A model generated the notes under the pieces. The model saw only the letters and a program-made list of their open reading frames with translations, made no database searches and was not told the origin of the DNA. The translations under genes were made by a program, and so were the position numbers. Source: Campylobacter concisus (GTDB lineage: Bacteria > Campylobacterota > Campylobacteria > Campylobacterales > Campylobacteraceae). Taken from it: DNA of 64,000 bases. This document shows, piece after piece, positions 49,468 through 59,055 of this stretch (the first letter of the stretch is position 1; each line of letters opens with the position of its first letter). The DNA lies in assembly GCF_003048875.2 (NCBI RefSeq), contig NZ_CP049264.1, positions 1,364,001 through 1,428,000 of the forward strand, read 5' to 3'.

Positions 49468-50764
49468 CGTTATTAGGGCCTTTTTTATAATATATACCAA
49501 GTGCCATACCTAATGTAAGGTAGAAAAGTTTTGCTTCGCTACTTCCAAAAAAACTACCAAATAGCAAGCTTGCAATAAAGCCAAGTCCGCCAAAGAAAAT
49601 CGTGTGTCCAAACACCATTAAAAGCATATTATTATTTTTACTTACCTGAATGCTAGTTTTTAAATAACTTATCCAAATTCCAATAAATGCGAGAAGCCCA
49701 AATATGCCAAGCGAAAAAAACATCCCTAAAAATTCATTATGAACTTGTGAATAATCAGAAAAAGGCACATCTTGCTCGCTATTTAATTTTCTAATAGTTT
49801 TTCCATATAAAAATCTACCATATCCAGTCGGCACAAATGGCTCATGCAGTCTATAAATAAGGACTGACTTCCACGAAGCTATTCTAGAAGGAACTGACTC
49901 AGTTAGCCCCATTTCAGAGTATGTCCCCATCTCTTTTGGAGATTTTTTCATAAGCTCAATATATTTTGGTATTAGTGTCAAATTATATCTATCTGGAGAT
50001 ATGTGATGAGAAATCTCATAAAAACCAAAGATAAATATAGTAACTAACGCGCAAGATAATATTCTAATTTTATTTGATCGTATAAAAATAAAAAAAACAG
50101 CTGCTAGCACAAATATAACACCTATATAAGTAGCTCTTGTATTGTTTGAAATGATGCTAACTAGTGAGATTACTAAAAAAAGAACCGCGAATGCTTTATT
50201 TTTTTGAAATGTTAAAAGAGAAATGGCACATCCAAAAGCATACACTGCCCAAATTCCAAACCTCTCGCCACCACCATCGTAAATATATCCATCTAACAAC
50301 CCACCAGTTCTATAACGAAAATCAAAGCCAACATTAGCCCACGTTATTATATTTATGACAGAATGCAGTAAAAGTGAAGAGAAAAATATATAAATATAAA
50401 TTTTAATTTTCTCATATCCTAAATTCATAAAATAATAGAACAAAACGATCATAAATGCGACATTTTTTATAACACCCTTATTAACCTCTTTTAGTGTTTC
50501 ATTTATATCTATGGTAAAAAAAAGTGATATATACGCTAATAAAGCTATGATAAAAAGTAGAGCTAGTGGAGCTTTTATTTTTAGTAAATCTTTCAAGCTC
50601 CATTTTTTATACTCTGTTGCAACGACTAAGAGAGTAAATAATGACATAGATATAGACTGTATAGAAGCTACTTTTGCCACTGGCAAAGAAAAGAGATAAA
50701 TGGTAAAAAATATATATTTTAAATTTTCAAGCAAACTGTAATATTTTGTTAAAAATTTCATCAT
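49445..50764 (-). CDS. O-antigen ligase family membrane protein (WaaL-like)
   Basis: 439 residues with about 10 to 12 hydrophobic segments. A large soluble loop (about 265-350) contains SRIASWKSVLIYRLHEP and YSQVHNEFLGMFFSLGIFGL; the HNEFL block holds the His conserved in Wzy/WaaL proteins. Such enzymes move undecaprenyl-linked glycans onto lipid A-core in the periplasm. Presence in an LOS locus suggests that an O-chain or a single repeat is ligated. The start overlaps the GT9 gene by 38 bp. Confidence 0.82.
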   Translation of the reverse strand: MMKFLTKYYSLLENLKYIFFTIYLFSLPVAKVASIQSISMSLFTLLVVATEYKKWSLKDLLKIKAPLALLFIIALLAYISLFFTIDINETLKEVNKGVIKNVAFMIVLFYYFMNLGYEKIKIYIYIFFSSLLLHSVINIITWANVGFDFRYRTGGLLDGYIYDGGGERFGIWAVYAFGCAISLLTFQKNKAFAVLFLVISLVSIISNNTRATYIGVIFVLAAVFFIFIRSNKIRILSCALVTIFIFGFYEISHHISPDRYNLTLIPKYIELMKKSPKEMGTYSEMGLTESVPSRIASWKSVLIYRLHEPFVPTGYGRFLYGKTIRKLNSEQDVPFSDYSQVHNEFLGMFFSLGIFGLLAFIGIWISYLKTSIQVSKNNNMLLMVFGHTIFFGGLGFIASLLFGSFFGSSEAKLFYLTLGMALGIYYKKGPNNDDKYTRA

Positions 50765-51662
50765 TTTTGATTTCCTCTGCTATTTTGTTTGGGCTTTGCA
50801 AGACTATGCACTTACCGCTGCCGTAGATTGGTGCCCATCTTAAAGGATTTGTTTTTCCAAATAAAACGATCGTCTTTACACCAAGCGCTGGAGCTAAATG
50901 TGCTACACCTCCGTCAAGAGTAAGAACAAATTTGGCTGCCCAGATATAACTTGCTAGCTCATCTAAACTTTTTGTTCTAGCAAAAACAACATCTGCCTTA
51001 TGTGATATGTCATTACCAAAGTTGGCCTCTTCTGCACTAATGGCAATATTTTTAAATCGTTGCTTTAGAAATTCTAAAATTTCTAAGATTTTACCTTCAC
51101 TTAAGCGATTTTGTTCTACTCGTGATGAGATATGAAAAAATACAAAGTCTTTAAATTTTTCATTTTTTTCACTTGGCACGTAAAGTGTTTTTTCATCTTT
51201 AAAATTTACCCCAAGTGGCGCCAAGCATTGACAACACAGCATGGCTTCATGTAAGGACTGATCAAAATTTAACCTATCTGTTATGAGATGTCTATCTTCG
51301 TTTTGTTTGACTGCTCCTATTATCTTTTTAGCACGAGCCACTCTTGCAAAGATAGCGGCAGATGGCGAATAGGAGCTTCTAAAAATAACAACTACATCAT
51401 AATTCTCACGCCAAATTTGAAATAAAATTTTACACTTTCCAAAAAAAGCTTTAACCTTCGCGGCAATGGATCTCACATGCTTTGGCTTTGTATATGTGTA
51501 TATTTTGTTTAAAAAAGGGTTGTTTTTAACAACACAAGCATTTAAGCTATTTACTACGATATCTATCTGAGCCTGAGCGTAGGCTTTGCGCAACGCTTCA
51601 ATGGCTGGCGTAGTGCAAATTAAATCACCTATGTTGTCATTTCTTATAAGTAAAATTTTCAA
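50727..51662 (-). CDS. GT9 heptosyltransferase-like protein
   Basis: 311 residues. ILLIRNDNIGDLICTTPAIE at the N-terminus and FVLTLDGGVAHLAPALGVKTI, a GT9 block with DGG in place of the usual DSG/DTG, are present. It is the first gene of the minus-strand LOS run and divergent from the GT4 at 51794. Function: probable core heptosyl or related transfer. Confidence 0.86.
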   Translation of the reverse strand: MKILLIRNDNIGDLICTTPAIEALRKAYAQAQIDIVVNSLNACVVKNNPFLNKIYTYTKPKHVRSIAAKVKAFFGKCKILFQIWRENYDVVVIFRSSYSPSAAIFARVARAKKIIGAVKQNEDRHLITDRLNFDQSLHEAMLCCQCLAPLGVNFKDEKTLYVPSEKNEKFKDFVFFHISSRVEQNRLSEGKILEILEFLKQRFKNIAISAEEANFGNDISHKADVVFARTKSLDELASYIWAAKFVLTLDGGVAHLAPALGVKTIVLFGKTNPLRWAPIYGSGKCIVLQSPNKIAEEIKNDEIFNKILQFA

Positions 51663-51793
51663 AATGTTCCTTCATTAAAATGGCAAATTATATCTAAGAT
51701 TATTTTAAAACAAGCCAATTTTTAGGTTAAGGCATTTTTTTGTATTATTAAATAATTTAATATTATTTAAAAATGTTTTTGGCGGAGTTATAG

Positions 51794-52825
51794 ATGAAAA
51801 AAATAGTATTTTTAAGAACTAATCCAAACGCAGTTGGAGGTGCTGAAAGATACTTAAGAAGGCTTGTTAAGGCCATAAATGAGCTTGGTATCCAAACAGA
51901 AATTCGCTCATATCTTGGAGATGTTGGCATATCTTCTTGGAAAAAAGCTCTAAATTTTAACCGCCAAGTAAAACGCCAAAAAAAAGAGGACGAGTTTTAT
52001 TTTAGCCTAGAGCGAGTAAGCTGCGCCGATATCTACAGGGCTGGAGACGGCGTGCACAAGGTTTATAGGGCGACAAAGAGCTTTTGGTGGCTAAACCCCC
52101 TAAACTTCGTCTATCCATACTTAGAGAAAAAGTGCTTTAAAAACTCCCAAAAGATCATCACAAACTCAAATTTCATCAAAGAGCAGATCATCGAGACTTA
52201 CGGCATAGAGCCTGAAAAGATCACGACCGTTTATAACGGCGTAAATTTACCCCAAAGGGTGCAAAAAGCCGAGGCAAAGCTCGCACTTTGTGAGGAATTT
52301 GGACTTAAATTTGAGCTTGCGACCCTGCTTTTTGTGGGAAATGGCTTTAAAAGAAAGGGGCTAAAAGAGTTTTTGCTCCTTGCCTCAAAGCTAAAAACGC
52401 CCGTAAATACGCTCATTGTGGGCAAAGACAAAAACATCTCAAGCTACAAATGCCTAGCTAAAAAACTTGGGCTAAACGCCTATTTTGTCGGCGAGCAAAA
52501 GAGCACGGCGAAATTTTATGAAGCGAGCGATATTTTCATCTTTCCAACGCACTATGAACCATTTTCAAATGTCGTACTAGAGGCACTTAGCTTTAAAAAC
52601 GTGGTCTTTACGACGGCTCAAAATGGAGCTAGCGAGATTTTAGAAGATAAATTTGTGCTTCAAAGCCCAAATGACGAGAGCGCGCTGGAGTTTATAGATG
52701 AAATTCTCACAAACCATGGGCTCATGGCGAGCCAGCAAGAGAAGGCTTACGAGCTTTCTTTAAATTTTAGCATCGAAAAAAATGCTGCTCTTACGCTTGA
52801 AGTGATAAAAGACGTCTTAAAATGA
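51794..52825 (+). CDS. WaaG-like GT4 core glycosyltransferase
   Basis: 343 residues. IVFLRTNPNAVGGAERYLRR is the donor-loop region, YNGVNLPQRV and TLLFVGNGFKRKGLKEF are shared with the WaaG/RfaG group, and EPFSNVVLE is the EX7E motif. WaaG adds the first glucose to heptose II. GGAG lies six bases before the ATG. Its stop overlaps the waaF start by 4 bp. Confidence 0.86.
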   Translation: MKKIVFLRTNPNAVGGAERYLRRLVKAINELGIQTEIRSYLGDVGISSWKKALNFNRQVKRQKKEDEFYFSLERVSCADIYRAGDGVHKVYRATKSFWWLNPLNFVYPYLEKKCFKNSQKIITNSNFIKEQIIETYGIEPEKITTVYNGVNLPQRVQKAEAKLALCEEFGLKFELATLLFVGNGFKRKGLKEFLLLASKLKTPVNTLIVGKDKNISSYKCLAKKLGLNAYFVGEQKSTAKFYEASDIFIFPTHYEPFSNVVLEALSFKNVVFTTAQNGASEILEDKFVLQSPNDESALEFIDEILTNHGLMASQQEKAYELSLNFSIEKNAALTLEVIKDVLK

Positions 52826-53775
52826 GAGTTTTTATCGAGCTTCCAACCTGGCTTGGTGATAGCGTGATGGCAAGCGCTGCGATCGAAAATTTAGTGCAAA
52901 ACGAAAAGAATTTACAAATCGTTTTTTTTGGCTCATTTGTAGCCTGCGAGCTTTATAAAAGTCATCCAAACTGCGAAAAAGTGGTCGTTGATGAGAGCAA
53001 AAAGGCTAAATTTAGATTTTTATCCCTTGCTAAAAGTGCAAAAAGTCTTGGTAAATTTGATCTAGCACTTAGCTTTAGAAGCTCGTTTGCTAGTAAATTT
53101 TTGCTATTTTTTATAAACGCTAAGAAAAAAGCCATCTTTAAAAAGAGCAAAACCGTCCTTCATCAGGTGCTAAAATATGCAAATTTTGTAAAAAATGCCC
53201 TAGGCCTAAGCGAAATTTCTACTAAGCTAAAGCTACATTTTACACCTCAAATTTCAGCTAAAAAAACACTAGCTCTAAATCCAGGTGCGAGCTACGGAAG
53301 TGCGAAAAGATGGTACCCAGAGTACTTTGCGCAGGTGGCTTTAAATTACAAAGATGAGTTTGAGATAGTCATTTTTGGTGGCAAAGGCGAGCAAGAAATT
53401 TGCGAGAAAATAGAGCAAATTTTAAAAGAAAACGGCGCAACTTGCCAGAATTTAGCTGGCAAAACCAGCGTCAAAGAGCTTTGTGAGCGCATAGCTGGGC
53501 TTAGTCAAAATGGCATTTTTGTCACAAACGATAGCGGCCCTATGCACGTAGCTGCCGCCTTTCATGTGCCAACGATCGCTCTTTTTGGACCGACAAAATT
53601 TAGTGAAACCTCGCCATGGGGCAATGAATTTGCAAAGATATTGCATCTAAATTTAGCTTGCATGCCCTGTATGAAGCGAGTTTGCCCACTAAAAACGCAT
53701 GCTTGCATGAAAGATCTAAAGCCGCAAATGGTAATAGATGAGATAAATTTACTAAGAAAAGAGCTTGGTTATTAA
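52822..53775 (+). CDS. waaF: Lipopolysaccharide heptosyltransferase II
   Basis: 317 residues. VFIELPTWLGDSVMASAAIE, NPGASYGSAKRWYPEYF and VTNDSGPMHVAAAFHVPTIA are diagnostic for WaaF. It adds the second L,D-heptose to the inner core and marks the right edge of the LOS locus. The C-terminus has several Cys (ACMPCMKRVCPLKTHACM), as usual for WaaF. The stop lies within a terminator hairpin. Confidence 0.95.
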   Translation: MRVFIELPTWLGDSVMASAAIENLVQNEKNLQIVFFGSFVACELYKSHPNCEKVVVDESKKAKFRFLSLAKSAKSLGKFDLALSFRSSFASKFLLFFINAKKKAIFKKSKTVLHQVLKYANFVKNALGLSEISTKLKLHFTPQISAKKTLALNPGASYGSAKRWYPEYFAQVALNYKDEFEIVIFGGKGEQEICEKIEQILKENGATCQNLAGKTSVKELCERIAGLSQNGIFVTNDSGPMHVAAAFHVPTIALFGPTKFSETSPWGNEFAKILHLNLACMPCMKRVCPLKTHACMKDLKPQMVIDEINLLRKELGY

Positions 53776-53797
53776 GCTAAGCGCCTAATAACCAAGC
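53763..53797. terminator. Bidirectional hairpin between waaF and the DUF6882-like gene
   Basis: GCTTGGTTATTA and TAATAACCAAGC form a 12-bp stem that includes the waaF stop. On the minus strand TCTTTTCTT follows, so it probably ends the convergent gene; no T-run follows on the plus strand. Confidence 0.55.
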
Positions 53798-53809
53798 CAA
53801 AATATAAAT

Positions 53810-54517
53810 TTATAATTTCGCGGAGATATTTGTCAGCCTATTTGGCTCATCAAATGTAAAACTTACTTTGTCTTGAAATTTAGCTACGATTTCGTTAGGT
53901 TTTTCCTCAATTTTTATCTCGCAACCCAGCAAAAGCCCTTTTATAAAAAGCTTGTGATCTAGCTCATAGGCGCTTATACACTCATTTACTACGCTAACTA
54001 CTTCGCTTGCTAAAACTGGCTCTTTAAAGATAGTCTCAGCCCTAAATGCCACGTACGCAGCACCTCCGTCGTAATCGATCCTATAATAGCTTAGCTCCTC
54101 GCCAAGCGCCACGCAAGCAACCATGCTGAGCGTATGACCATTTATCTCTTCATCTAGCTCAAACTGCGCCGTGCTAAACGCTTCAAGCCCAAATTTCTCG
54201 CCAAACTCACGCGCCCTATTTGCAAGGCTAAGCAAGCGCTCATCAAAGCCATTTACATTTTCATAGCCCCAAAGCCAAGTGTTAGACGAAAAGCTCTCAG
54301 AGCCGATGAACTGCATATCAAACTCCTGCTTGTCAAAGCAAATTTTGCCGCTTTCAAAGTCAGCCTGCCACTTGCTAGCCTCAACCACTTGCTTAAATAA
54401 TCTCTTTTGAAGCAGCATCGCTCTGCCAAGACAAGCGCTAAAAAGCTCGCTCCAGTTACTTTTATCTATGCCAAACTCATCTAAAAAATGGCTCTTTTTT
54501 CTAAAAATATCAAACAT
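53810..54517 (-). CDS. DUF6882-like protein
   Basis: 235 residues, no signal peptide or membrane segment. MQFIGSESFSSNTWLWGYEN, NRAREFGEKFGLEAF and LSYYRIDYDGGAAYVAF match what is known of the DUF6882 pattern (W-W-rich centre, then a YR motif). The function of the family is unknown. It lies 15 bases after dnaE on the same strand and ends at the hairpin shared with waaF. Confidence 0.65.
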   Translation of the reverse strand: MFDIFRKKSHFLDEFGIDKSNWSELFSACLGRAMLLQKRLFKQVVEASKWQADFESGKICFDKQEFDMQFIGSESFSSNTWLWGYENVNGFDERLLSLANRAREFGEKFGLEAFSTAQFELDEEINGHTLSMVACVALGEELSYYRIDYDGGAAYVAFRAETIFKEPVLASEVVSVVNECISAYELDHKLFIKGLLLGCEIKIEEKPNEIVAKFQDKVSFTFDEPNRLTNISAKL

Positions 54518-54532
54518 TTCTTGTCCTTAAAT

Positions 54533-57500
54533 TTACGCCGAAGCAGTGAGCTTTTCTATCTCTTCGCCCACATCGTCGCTTACGATAAACTCGGTCTTAT
54601 AGATAAAAATTTCGCCAGTTGCTTCATTTTTTATCTTTAAAATGAGCCGTTTTTGATTATTTGGAGCATTTTTGCTAAAAACTAGCGAGTAAATTTGCTC
54701 CAGCTTTTGCCTGCTAAGCTCGCTAAGGCTTAAAAGCACCTCTAGCTCGGCATACTCTCTTGCCTTTTGAGGGGCGCTCGCCTCTTCGTTTTTGCTAAAT
54801 TTAGAGTTTTGCTTTAGCTTTCTTGTCTTAAAGTCTAAATTTTGCGCATCTTCTAGGCTATAAACCTCGTTTAAATTTGTCCTTACAAACTGATCGTCGC
54901 GCGAGATATTTATCCTAAATGCATAAGGCAGATCGCGTTTTGCCTCGTCTTTTACGATATCTTCGATGTTGCCAAGCTCCCTTTCAAAGACGGCGATCTC
55001 GATGTTGCCGTGAAAGTCCAGCACATTTATAGTGCCCATTTTTTTGCCACTTTTTGTTATCCTCGTAGCAAAGTCCTCGATCTTGCCAACTACCAAAATT
55101 TCAGCACTTTGTGGCAAGGTTTCAAACTCCGAGCTTAGCGTGTATTTGATCTTATTTATCTCATCTTTATAGTCATCAAGCGGGTGACCTGAGAGGTAGA
55201 TGCCAACGCTCTCTTGCTCAAATTTCAAGATCTGCTTGATGTCAAATTCATCATCTATAGTGACGAAATTTATCTTCACATCATTCATGCTATCATCTTC
55301 GCCAAATAGGCTCTCAGCCGCGTTTTTACGTATCTGGGCTGCATTTTTGCAAGCTTCTACGATATTTTCCACATTTTGTAAAAGCATCTTGCGACTAAAG
55401 CCAAACTCATCGAAGCAGCCAGCTTTTATAAGGCTTTCAAAGACCTTTTTATTGACCTTAAATGGATCGATCCTTGAGACAAAGTCGTCCATGCTCTTAA
55501 ACTCGCCCTTTGCGTCACGCTCAGCGATGATATTCTCAATAGCCGCTCCGCCAACACCCTTAATCGCTCCAAGTCCAAATATAATGCCATCGTGACCCTC
55601 GTTTTTAACGACGCTAAATTCTTTGGTTGATTTGTTGATAGATGGTGGCAAAGTATCGATGTTTATGCGTTTTATCTCATCGATGTAGCGAACGATCTTA
55701 TCGACGTTGCTCTCCTCGCTTGTTAGAAGTGCCGCCATAAATTCAGCCGGATGGTAAGCCTTCAGATAAGCAGTCTGAAATGTAACATAAGCGTATGCTG
55801 CGGAGTGAGACTTGTTAAAGCCATATCCTGCAAATTTAACGATCAGCTCGAAAAGATCGTCCGCTTTTTGACCGTTTAGCCCCTTTTCTTCAGCGCCTTT
55901 TACAAACTCGCCCTTTAGCCTGTCCATCTCTTCTTTGATCTTTTTACCCATCGCACGGCGCACAAGGTCCGCCCCACCAAGGCTAAAGCCACCTATGGCT
56001 TGAACGATCTGCATGACTTGCTCTTGATAGACGATGACGCCGTATGTTGGCGCAAGGATCGGCTCAAGCTCCTTAAATACGTATGTTATCTCCGCCTCGC
56101 CATGTTTTCTTTTGACGAAGTCATCAAGCATACCACTCTCCATCGGTCCTGGGCGGTAGAGTGCTAGCATCGCGACGATATCCTCAAAGCAGTCTGGGCG
56201 CAGGCTAGTTCCTAGCTTTCTCATGCCCTCGCCCTCTATCTGAAAGATGCCGATGGCTTGGCCACTTTGTATCATTTTATAAACGCCAGAGTCGTTTTTA
56301 TCGACCTGCTCCCAGATGATGTCCCTGCCAGTGCGCTGTTTAACAAGCTTGATCGCATTATCAATAACCGTTAGCGTCTTAAGGCCAAGAAAATCAAATT
56401 TTATTAAATCAACGTCTTCAAGGTACTTCAGGCTATACTGCGTCACAAAGCGATCTTCTGGGCTGTTTGGCTGGCGAAATAGCGGTGTTTTGTTCCAAAG
56501 CTCTTCGTTTGAGATGACAACGCCTGCTGCGTGCTGGCCGGCGTTTCTGTTTAGCCCCTCAAGATCAAGGGCAAATTTCCAAATTTTAGCCGCCTTTGGA
56601 TTTTGACTTATTAGCTCAGCTATCTTTGGCTCTTTATCGTAGGCATCTTTTAGCGTGATGTTAAGCTCATCAGGGATAAGCTTTGCCATCGCATCAGCCT
56701 CCGCATAAGGCATGTCGCAGACTCTAGCGACATCTCTAATGACACCTTTTGCGAGCAATTTACCAAATGTAATAACGCCAGCAACGTTAAATTTGCCGTA
56801 TTTTTGCGTGACATAGTCGATGATCTCGCCGCGCCTGCTCTGGCAAAAATCCACGTCGATATCTGGCATGCTAACGCGCTCTGGGTTTAGAAATCTCTCA
56901 AAAAGCAGGTTGTATGGGATAGGATCAAGGTCGGTTATCTTTAGCGAGTAAGCGACCAAACTACCAGCTGCGGAGCCACGTCCTGGGCCAACTGGCACGC
57001 CTCTGCGCTTGGCCTCGTTGATGAAGTCCCAAACGATCATCATATATCCTGGGAAATTCATCTTATTGATGATGCCGATCTCTATCTCAAGGCGCTTTCT
57101 ATACTCTTCGTGTAAATTTTCAGGGACAAATTTCAGCCTCTCTTCAAGACCCTTTCTACACTCATGCTCGAAAAAAACAGCGTCATTTTTGAAGCTATAT
57201 CTGTTTTCTGGCTCTGGGAGGGTCAAATTTCTCTCCTTAGCGCACTCAAGAGTAAATTTAAAATTTGGCGGAGTTGGGTTGCCAAGCTTGATCTCAAGGT
57301 TGCACTTATCCACGATCTCTTGGGTGTTTTCTATCACTTCAGGGATGTCTAAAAATAGCTCGTTCATCTGCTCTTTGCTTTTGACAAAAAACTCATGGAC
57401 GCTGTGGCGAAGTCGGTTTGGATCGTCTAAGGTTTTGTTCATCGCGATGCACATGAAAACCTCGTGCGCGGCGGCTCTTTCTTTAAAAGTGTAGTGGGTG

Positions 57501-58144
57501 TCGTTTGTGGCGATGACCTTGATGCCAGTCTCTTTTGCGATACGCAAAATGTCATCGTCTATGCGCCTTTGATCGCCAATGCCGTGGCGCATGATCTCAA
57601 GGTAAAAGTCATCTCCAAAAATTTCTTTATACTCAAGCGCGACCTCTTTTGCCCGCTCGTAGCCTTTAGCGCCAAATTTAACGTTACGCTCGCTTAAATT
57701 TAGATGCCAGCTCACCTCGCCCTGCAAGCACGCTGAGCTACAAACTAGGCCTTCGCTGTGCTCTTTTAAGATTTTTTTATTGATACGAGGATAGTAGTAA
57801 AAGCCCTCGATATAGCTCATGGAGCTAAGATACATCAGATTTTTATAGCCAGTCTCGTTTTTGGCGATTAGGATGAGGTGAAAGCGCTGCTTGGTGCTCT
57901 TATCGTCAAGCTGCTCGCCGTTATGCACGTATGCTTCGATGCCAATTAGCGGTTTTATACCATTTTTTTTCATCTTTTTGTAAAAATCAATCGCGCCAAA
58001 CATGTTGCCGTGATCTGTGATCGCTGCTGCCGTGTCACCTCTGTCGTGGAGCATGTGGGCTAGCTCTTCTATCTTGTTTGCTCCGTCTAGTAGGGAGTAT
58101 TCGGTGTGTAAATGTAGGTGTGTAAAGCCAGAATTTTCACTCAT
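54533..58144 (-). CDS. dnaE: DNA polymerase III alpha subunit
   Basis: 1,203 residues. The PHP domain opens THLHLHTEYSLLDGA; the polymerase core has VGPGRGSAAGSLVAY and PDIDVDF with catalytic aspartates; GFNKSHSAAYAYV and the helix-hairpin-helix part (IKGVGGAAIENII) follow; an OB domain lies near residues 1000-1080. It is the replicative polymerase. Upstream (58145-59351) is a long non-coding gap with repeats that must hold its promoter. Confidence 0.97.
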   Translation of the reverse strand: MSENSGFTHLHLHTEYSLLDGANKIEELAHMLHDRGDTAAAITDHGNMFGAIDFYKKMKKNGIKPLIGIEAYVHNGEQLDDKSTKQRFHLILIAKNETGYKNLMYLSSMSYIEGFYYYPRINKKILKEHSEGLVCSSACLQGEVSWHLNLSERNVKFGAKGYERAKEVALEYKEIFGDDFYLEIMRHGIGDQRRIDDDILRIAKETGIKVIATNDTHYTFKERAAAHEVFMCIAMNKTLDDPNRLRHSVHEFFVKSKEQMNELFLDIPEVIENTQEIVDKCNLEIKLGNPTPPNFKFTLECAKERNLTLPEPENRYSFKNDAVFFEHECRKGLEERLKFVPENLHEEYRKRLEIEIGIINKMNFPGYMMIVWDFINEAKRRGVPVGPGRGSAAGSLVAYSLKITDLDPIPYNLLFERFLNPERVSMPDIDVDFCQSRRGEIIDYVTQKYGKFNVAGVITFGKLLAKGVIRDVARVCDMPYAEADAMAKLIPDELNITLKDAYDKEPKIAELISQNPKAAKIWKFALDLEGLNRNAGQHAAGVVISNEELWNKTPLFRQPNSPEDRFVTQYSLKYLEDVDLIKFDFLGLKTLTVIDNAIKLVKQRTGRDIIWEQVDKNDSGVYKMIQSGQAIGIFQIEGEGMRKLGTSLRPDCFEDIVAMLALYRPGPMESGMLDDFVKRKHGEAEITYVFKELEPILAPTYGVIVYQEQVMQIVQAIGGFSLGGADLVRRAMGKKIKEEMDRLKGEFVKGAEEKGLNGQKADDLFELIVKFAGYGFNKSHSAAYAYVTFQTAYLKAYHPAEFMAALLTSEESNVDKIVRYIDEIKRINIDTLPPSINKSTKEFSVVKNEGHDGIIFGLGAIKGVGGAAIENIIAERDAKGEFKSMDDFVSRIDPFKVNKKVFESLIKAGCFDEFGFSRKMLLQNVENIVEACKNAAQIRKNAAESLFGEDDSMNDVKINFVTIDDEFDIKQILKFEQESVGIYLSGHPLDDYKDEINKIKYTLSSEFETLPQSAEILVVGKIEDFATRITKSGKKMGTINVLDFHGNIEIAVFERELGNIEDIVKDEAKRDLPYAFRINISRDDQFVRTNLNEVYSLEDAQNLDFKTRKLKQNSKFSKNEEASAPQKAREYAELEVLLSLSELSRQKLEQIYSLVFSKNAPNNQKRLILKIKNEATGEIFIYKTEFIVSDDVGEEIEKLTASA

Positions 58145-58329
58145 TTTTTATCCTTTTTAATGAGCGGATTTTACAAAATTTTGGCTAATAAGGCGCTTGA
58201 TGAAAGCTTAATGATAGCTTTAAAATTTAGAGAATTTTCTGTCTATGGCAAGAACAAAGCGCATGGTTAAGCTGTCACGCTGCGCTATTTAGCGTCTATC
58301 AAATTTTAAAATTAGAGCTGGAAAATCAC

Positions 58330-58382
58330 GGCTTTAAATTTAGTAGTCTGCTAAGGCGAGTGAGTAAGATTTTAAAATTTGC
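58330..58382. repeat. Degenerate partial copy of module A
   Basis: CGGCTTTAAATTTAGTAGTC, then GGCGAGTGAGTAAG and ATTTTAAAATTTGC, match the end of module A. The apical arm is missing: CGGCT runs straight into the TTTAGTAGTC part, so a deletion of the stem-loop is likely. The stretch 58145-58329 shows no gene. Confidence 0.6.
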
Positions 58383-58410
58383 TTTGCGATGCATACATTT
58401 TATTGAAATT

Positions 58411-58701
58411 CCAGCAAATTTTAAAATTTCATGAGCGAGTAATTTCGGCTCTAAAATTTGAGCTAAGCTGCAAGCGAAGCCAAATTTTAGTAGTCAATTC
58501 TTGCGAGTGAATGAAATTTTAAAATTTACAAAATAGCAAATTTCTCTTTTAAAAATACAGACCTTAAATTTAAAAACTCTTTTATCCAAAAGGGAGACAA
58601 GGGGACTTGAATTACGAGGCCGTCCCCTTATCCCCCTTTTTAAATCCCCCAATCCCCTCGCACGTTGAAAGGGCATGCTTTAGTGCTAGCGCACTGCATG
58701 C
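58411..58701. repeat. Tandem structured repeat, unit 1 (modules A and B)
   Basis: Module A (58411-58527): outer arms of 17 bp, 58416-58432 and 58511-58527, perfectly complementary; an inner stem CTAAAATTTG (58451-58460) with CAAATTTTAG (58481-58490). Module B: a long G-rich/C-rich stem (58588-58606 with 58622-58640, 17 of 19 paired) around the loop TTGAATTACG, then C-rich TTTAAATCCCCCAATCCCC, then the end hairpin GCATGC..AGTGC TAGC GCACT GCATGC. No convincing reading frame. Confidence 0.85.
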
Positions 58702-58721
58702 GATTTATTTTTAAGAAATTT

Positions 58722-59041
58722 CCAGCAAATTTTAAAATTTCATAAGCGAGTAATTTCGGCTCTAAAATTTGAGCTAAGCTGCAAGCAAAGCCAAATTTTA
58801 GTAGTCAATTCTTGCGAGTGAATGGAATTTTAAAATTTACAAAATAGCAAATTTCTCTTTTAAAAATACAGACCTTAAATTTAAAAACTCTTTTATTCGA
58901 AAAGGAGACAAGGGGACTTGAATTACGGTCTGCTCGCAGTTACGAGAAGTCAAAGCAAAGCCGTCCCCTTATCCCCCTTTTTAAATCCCCCAATCCCCTC
59001 GCGCGTTAGAGGTGCATGCTTCAGCGCTTTGCACTGCATGC
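58722..59041. repeat. Tandem structured repeat, unit 2
   Basis: Same order as unit 1. Module A inner stem 58762-58771 with 58792-58801; one outer-arm change gives a G-U pair. Module B keeps the G-rich/C-rich stem but has about 30 extra bases in its loop after TTGAATTACG. The end hairpin reads GCATGC TTC AGCGC TTT GCACT GCATGC. Confidence 0.85.
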
Positions 59042-59055
59042 GTTTTTGTTAAAAT

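Noticed and set aside
57009-57494. A 161-residue plus-strand frame inside dnaE
   Set aside because: Antisense shadow of a conserved polymerase region; no ribosome site and no recognisable domain.
58494-58676. A 60-residue minus-strand frame inside repeat unit 1
   Set aside because: It spans module A and the long hairpin, is rich in Arg and low-complexity parts, and is not kept as a frame in units 2 and 3, where indels break it.
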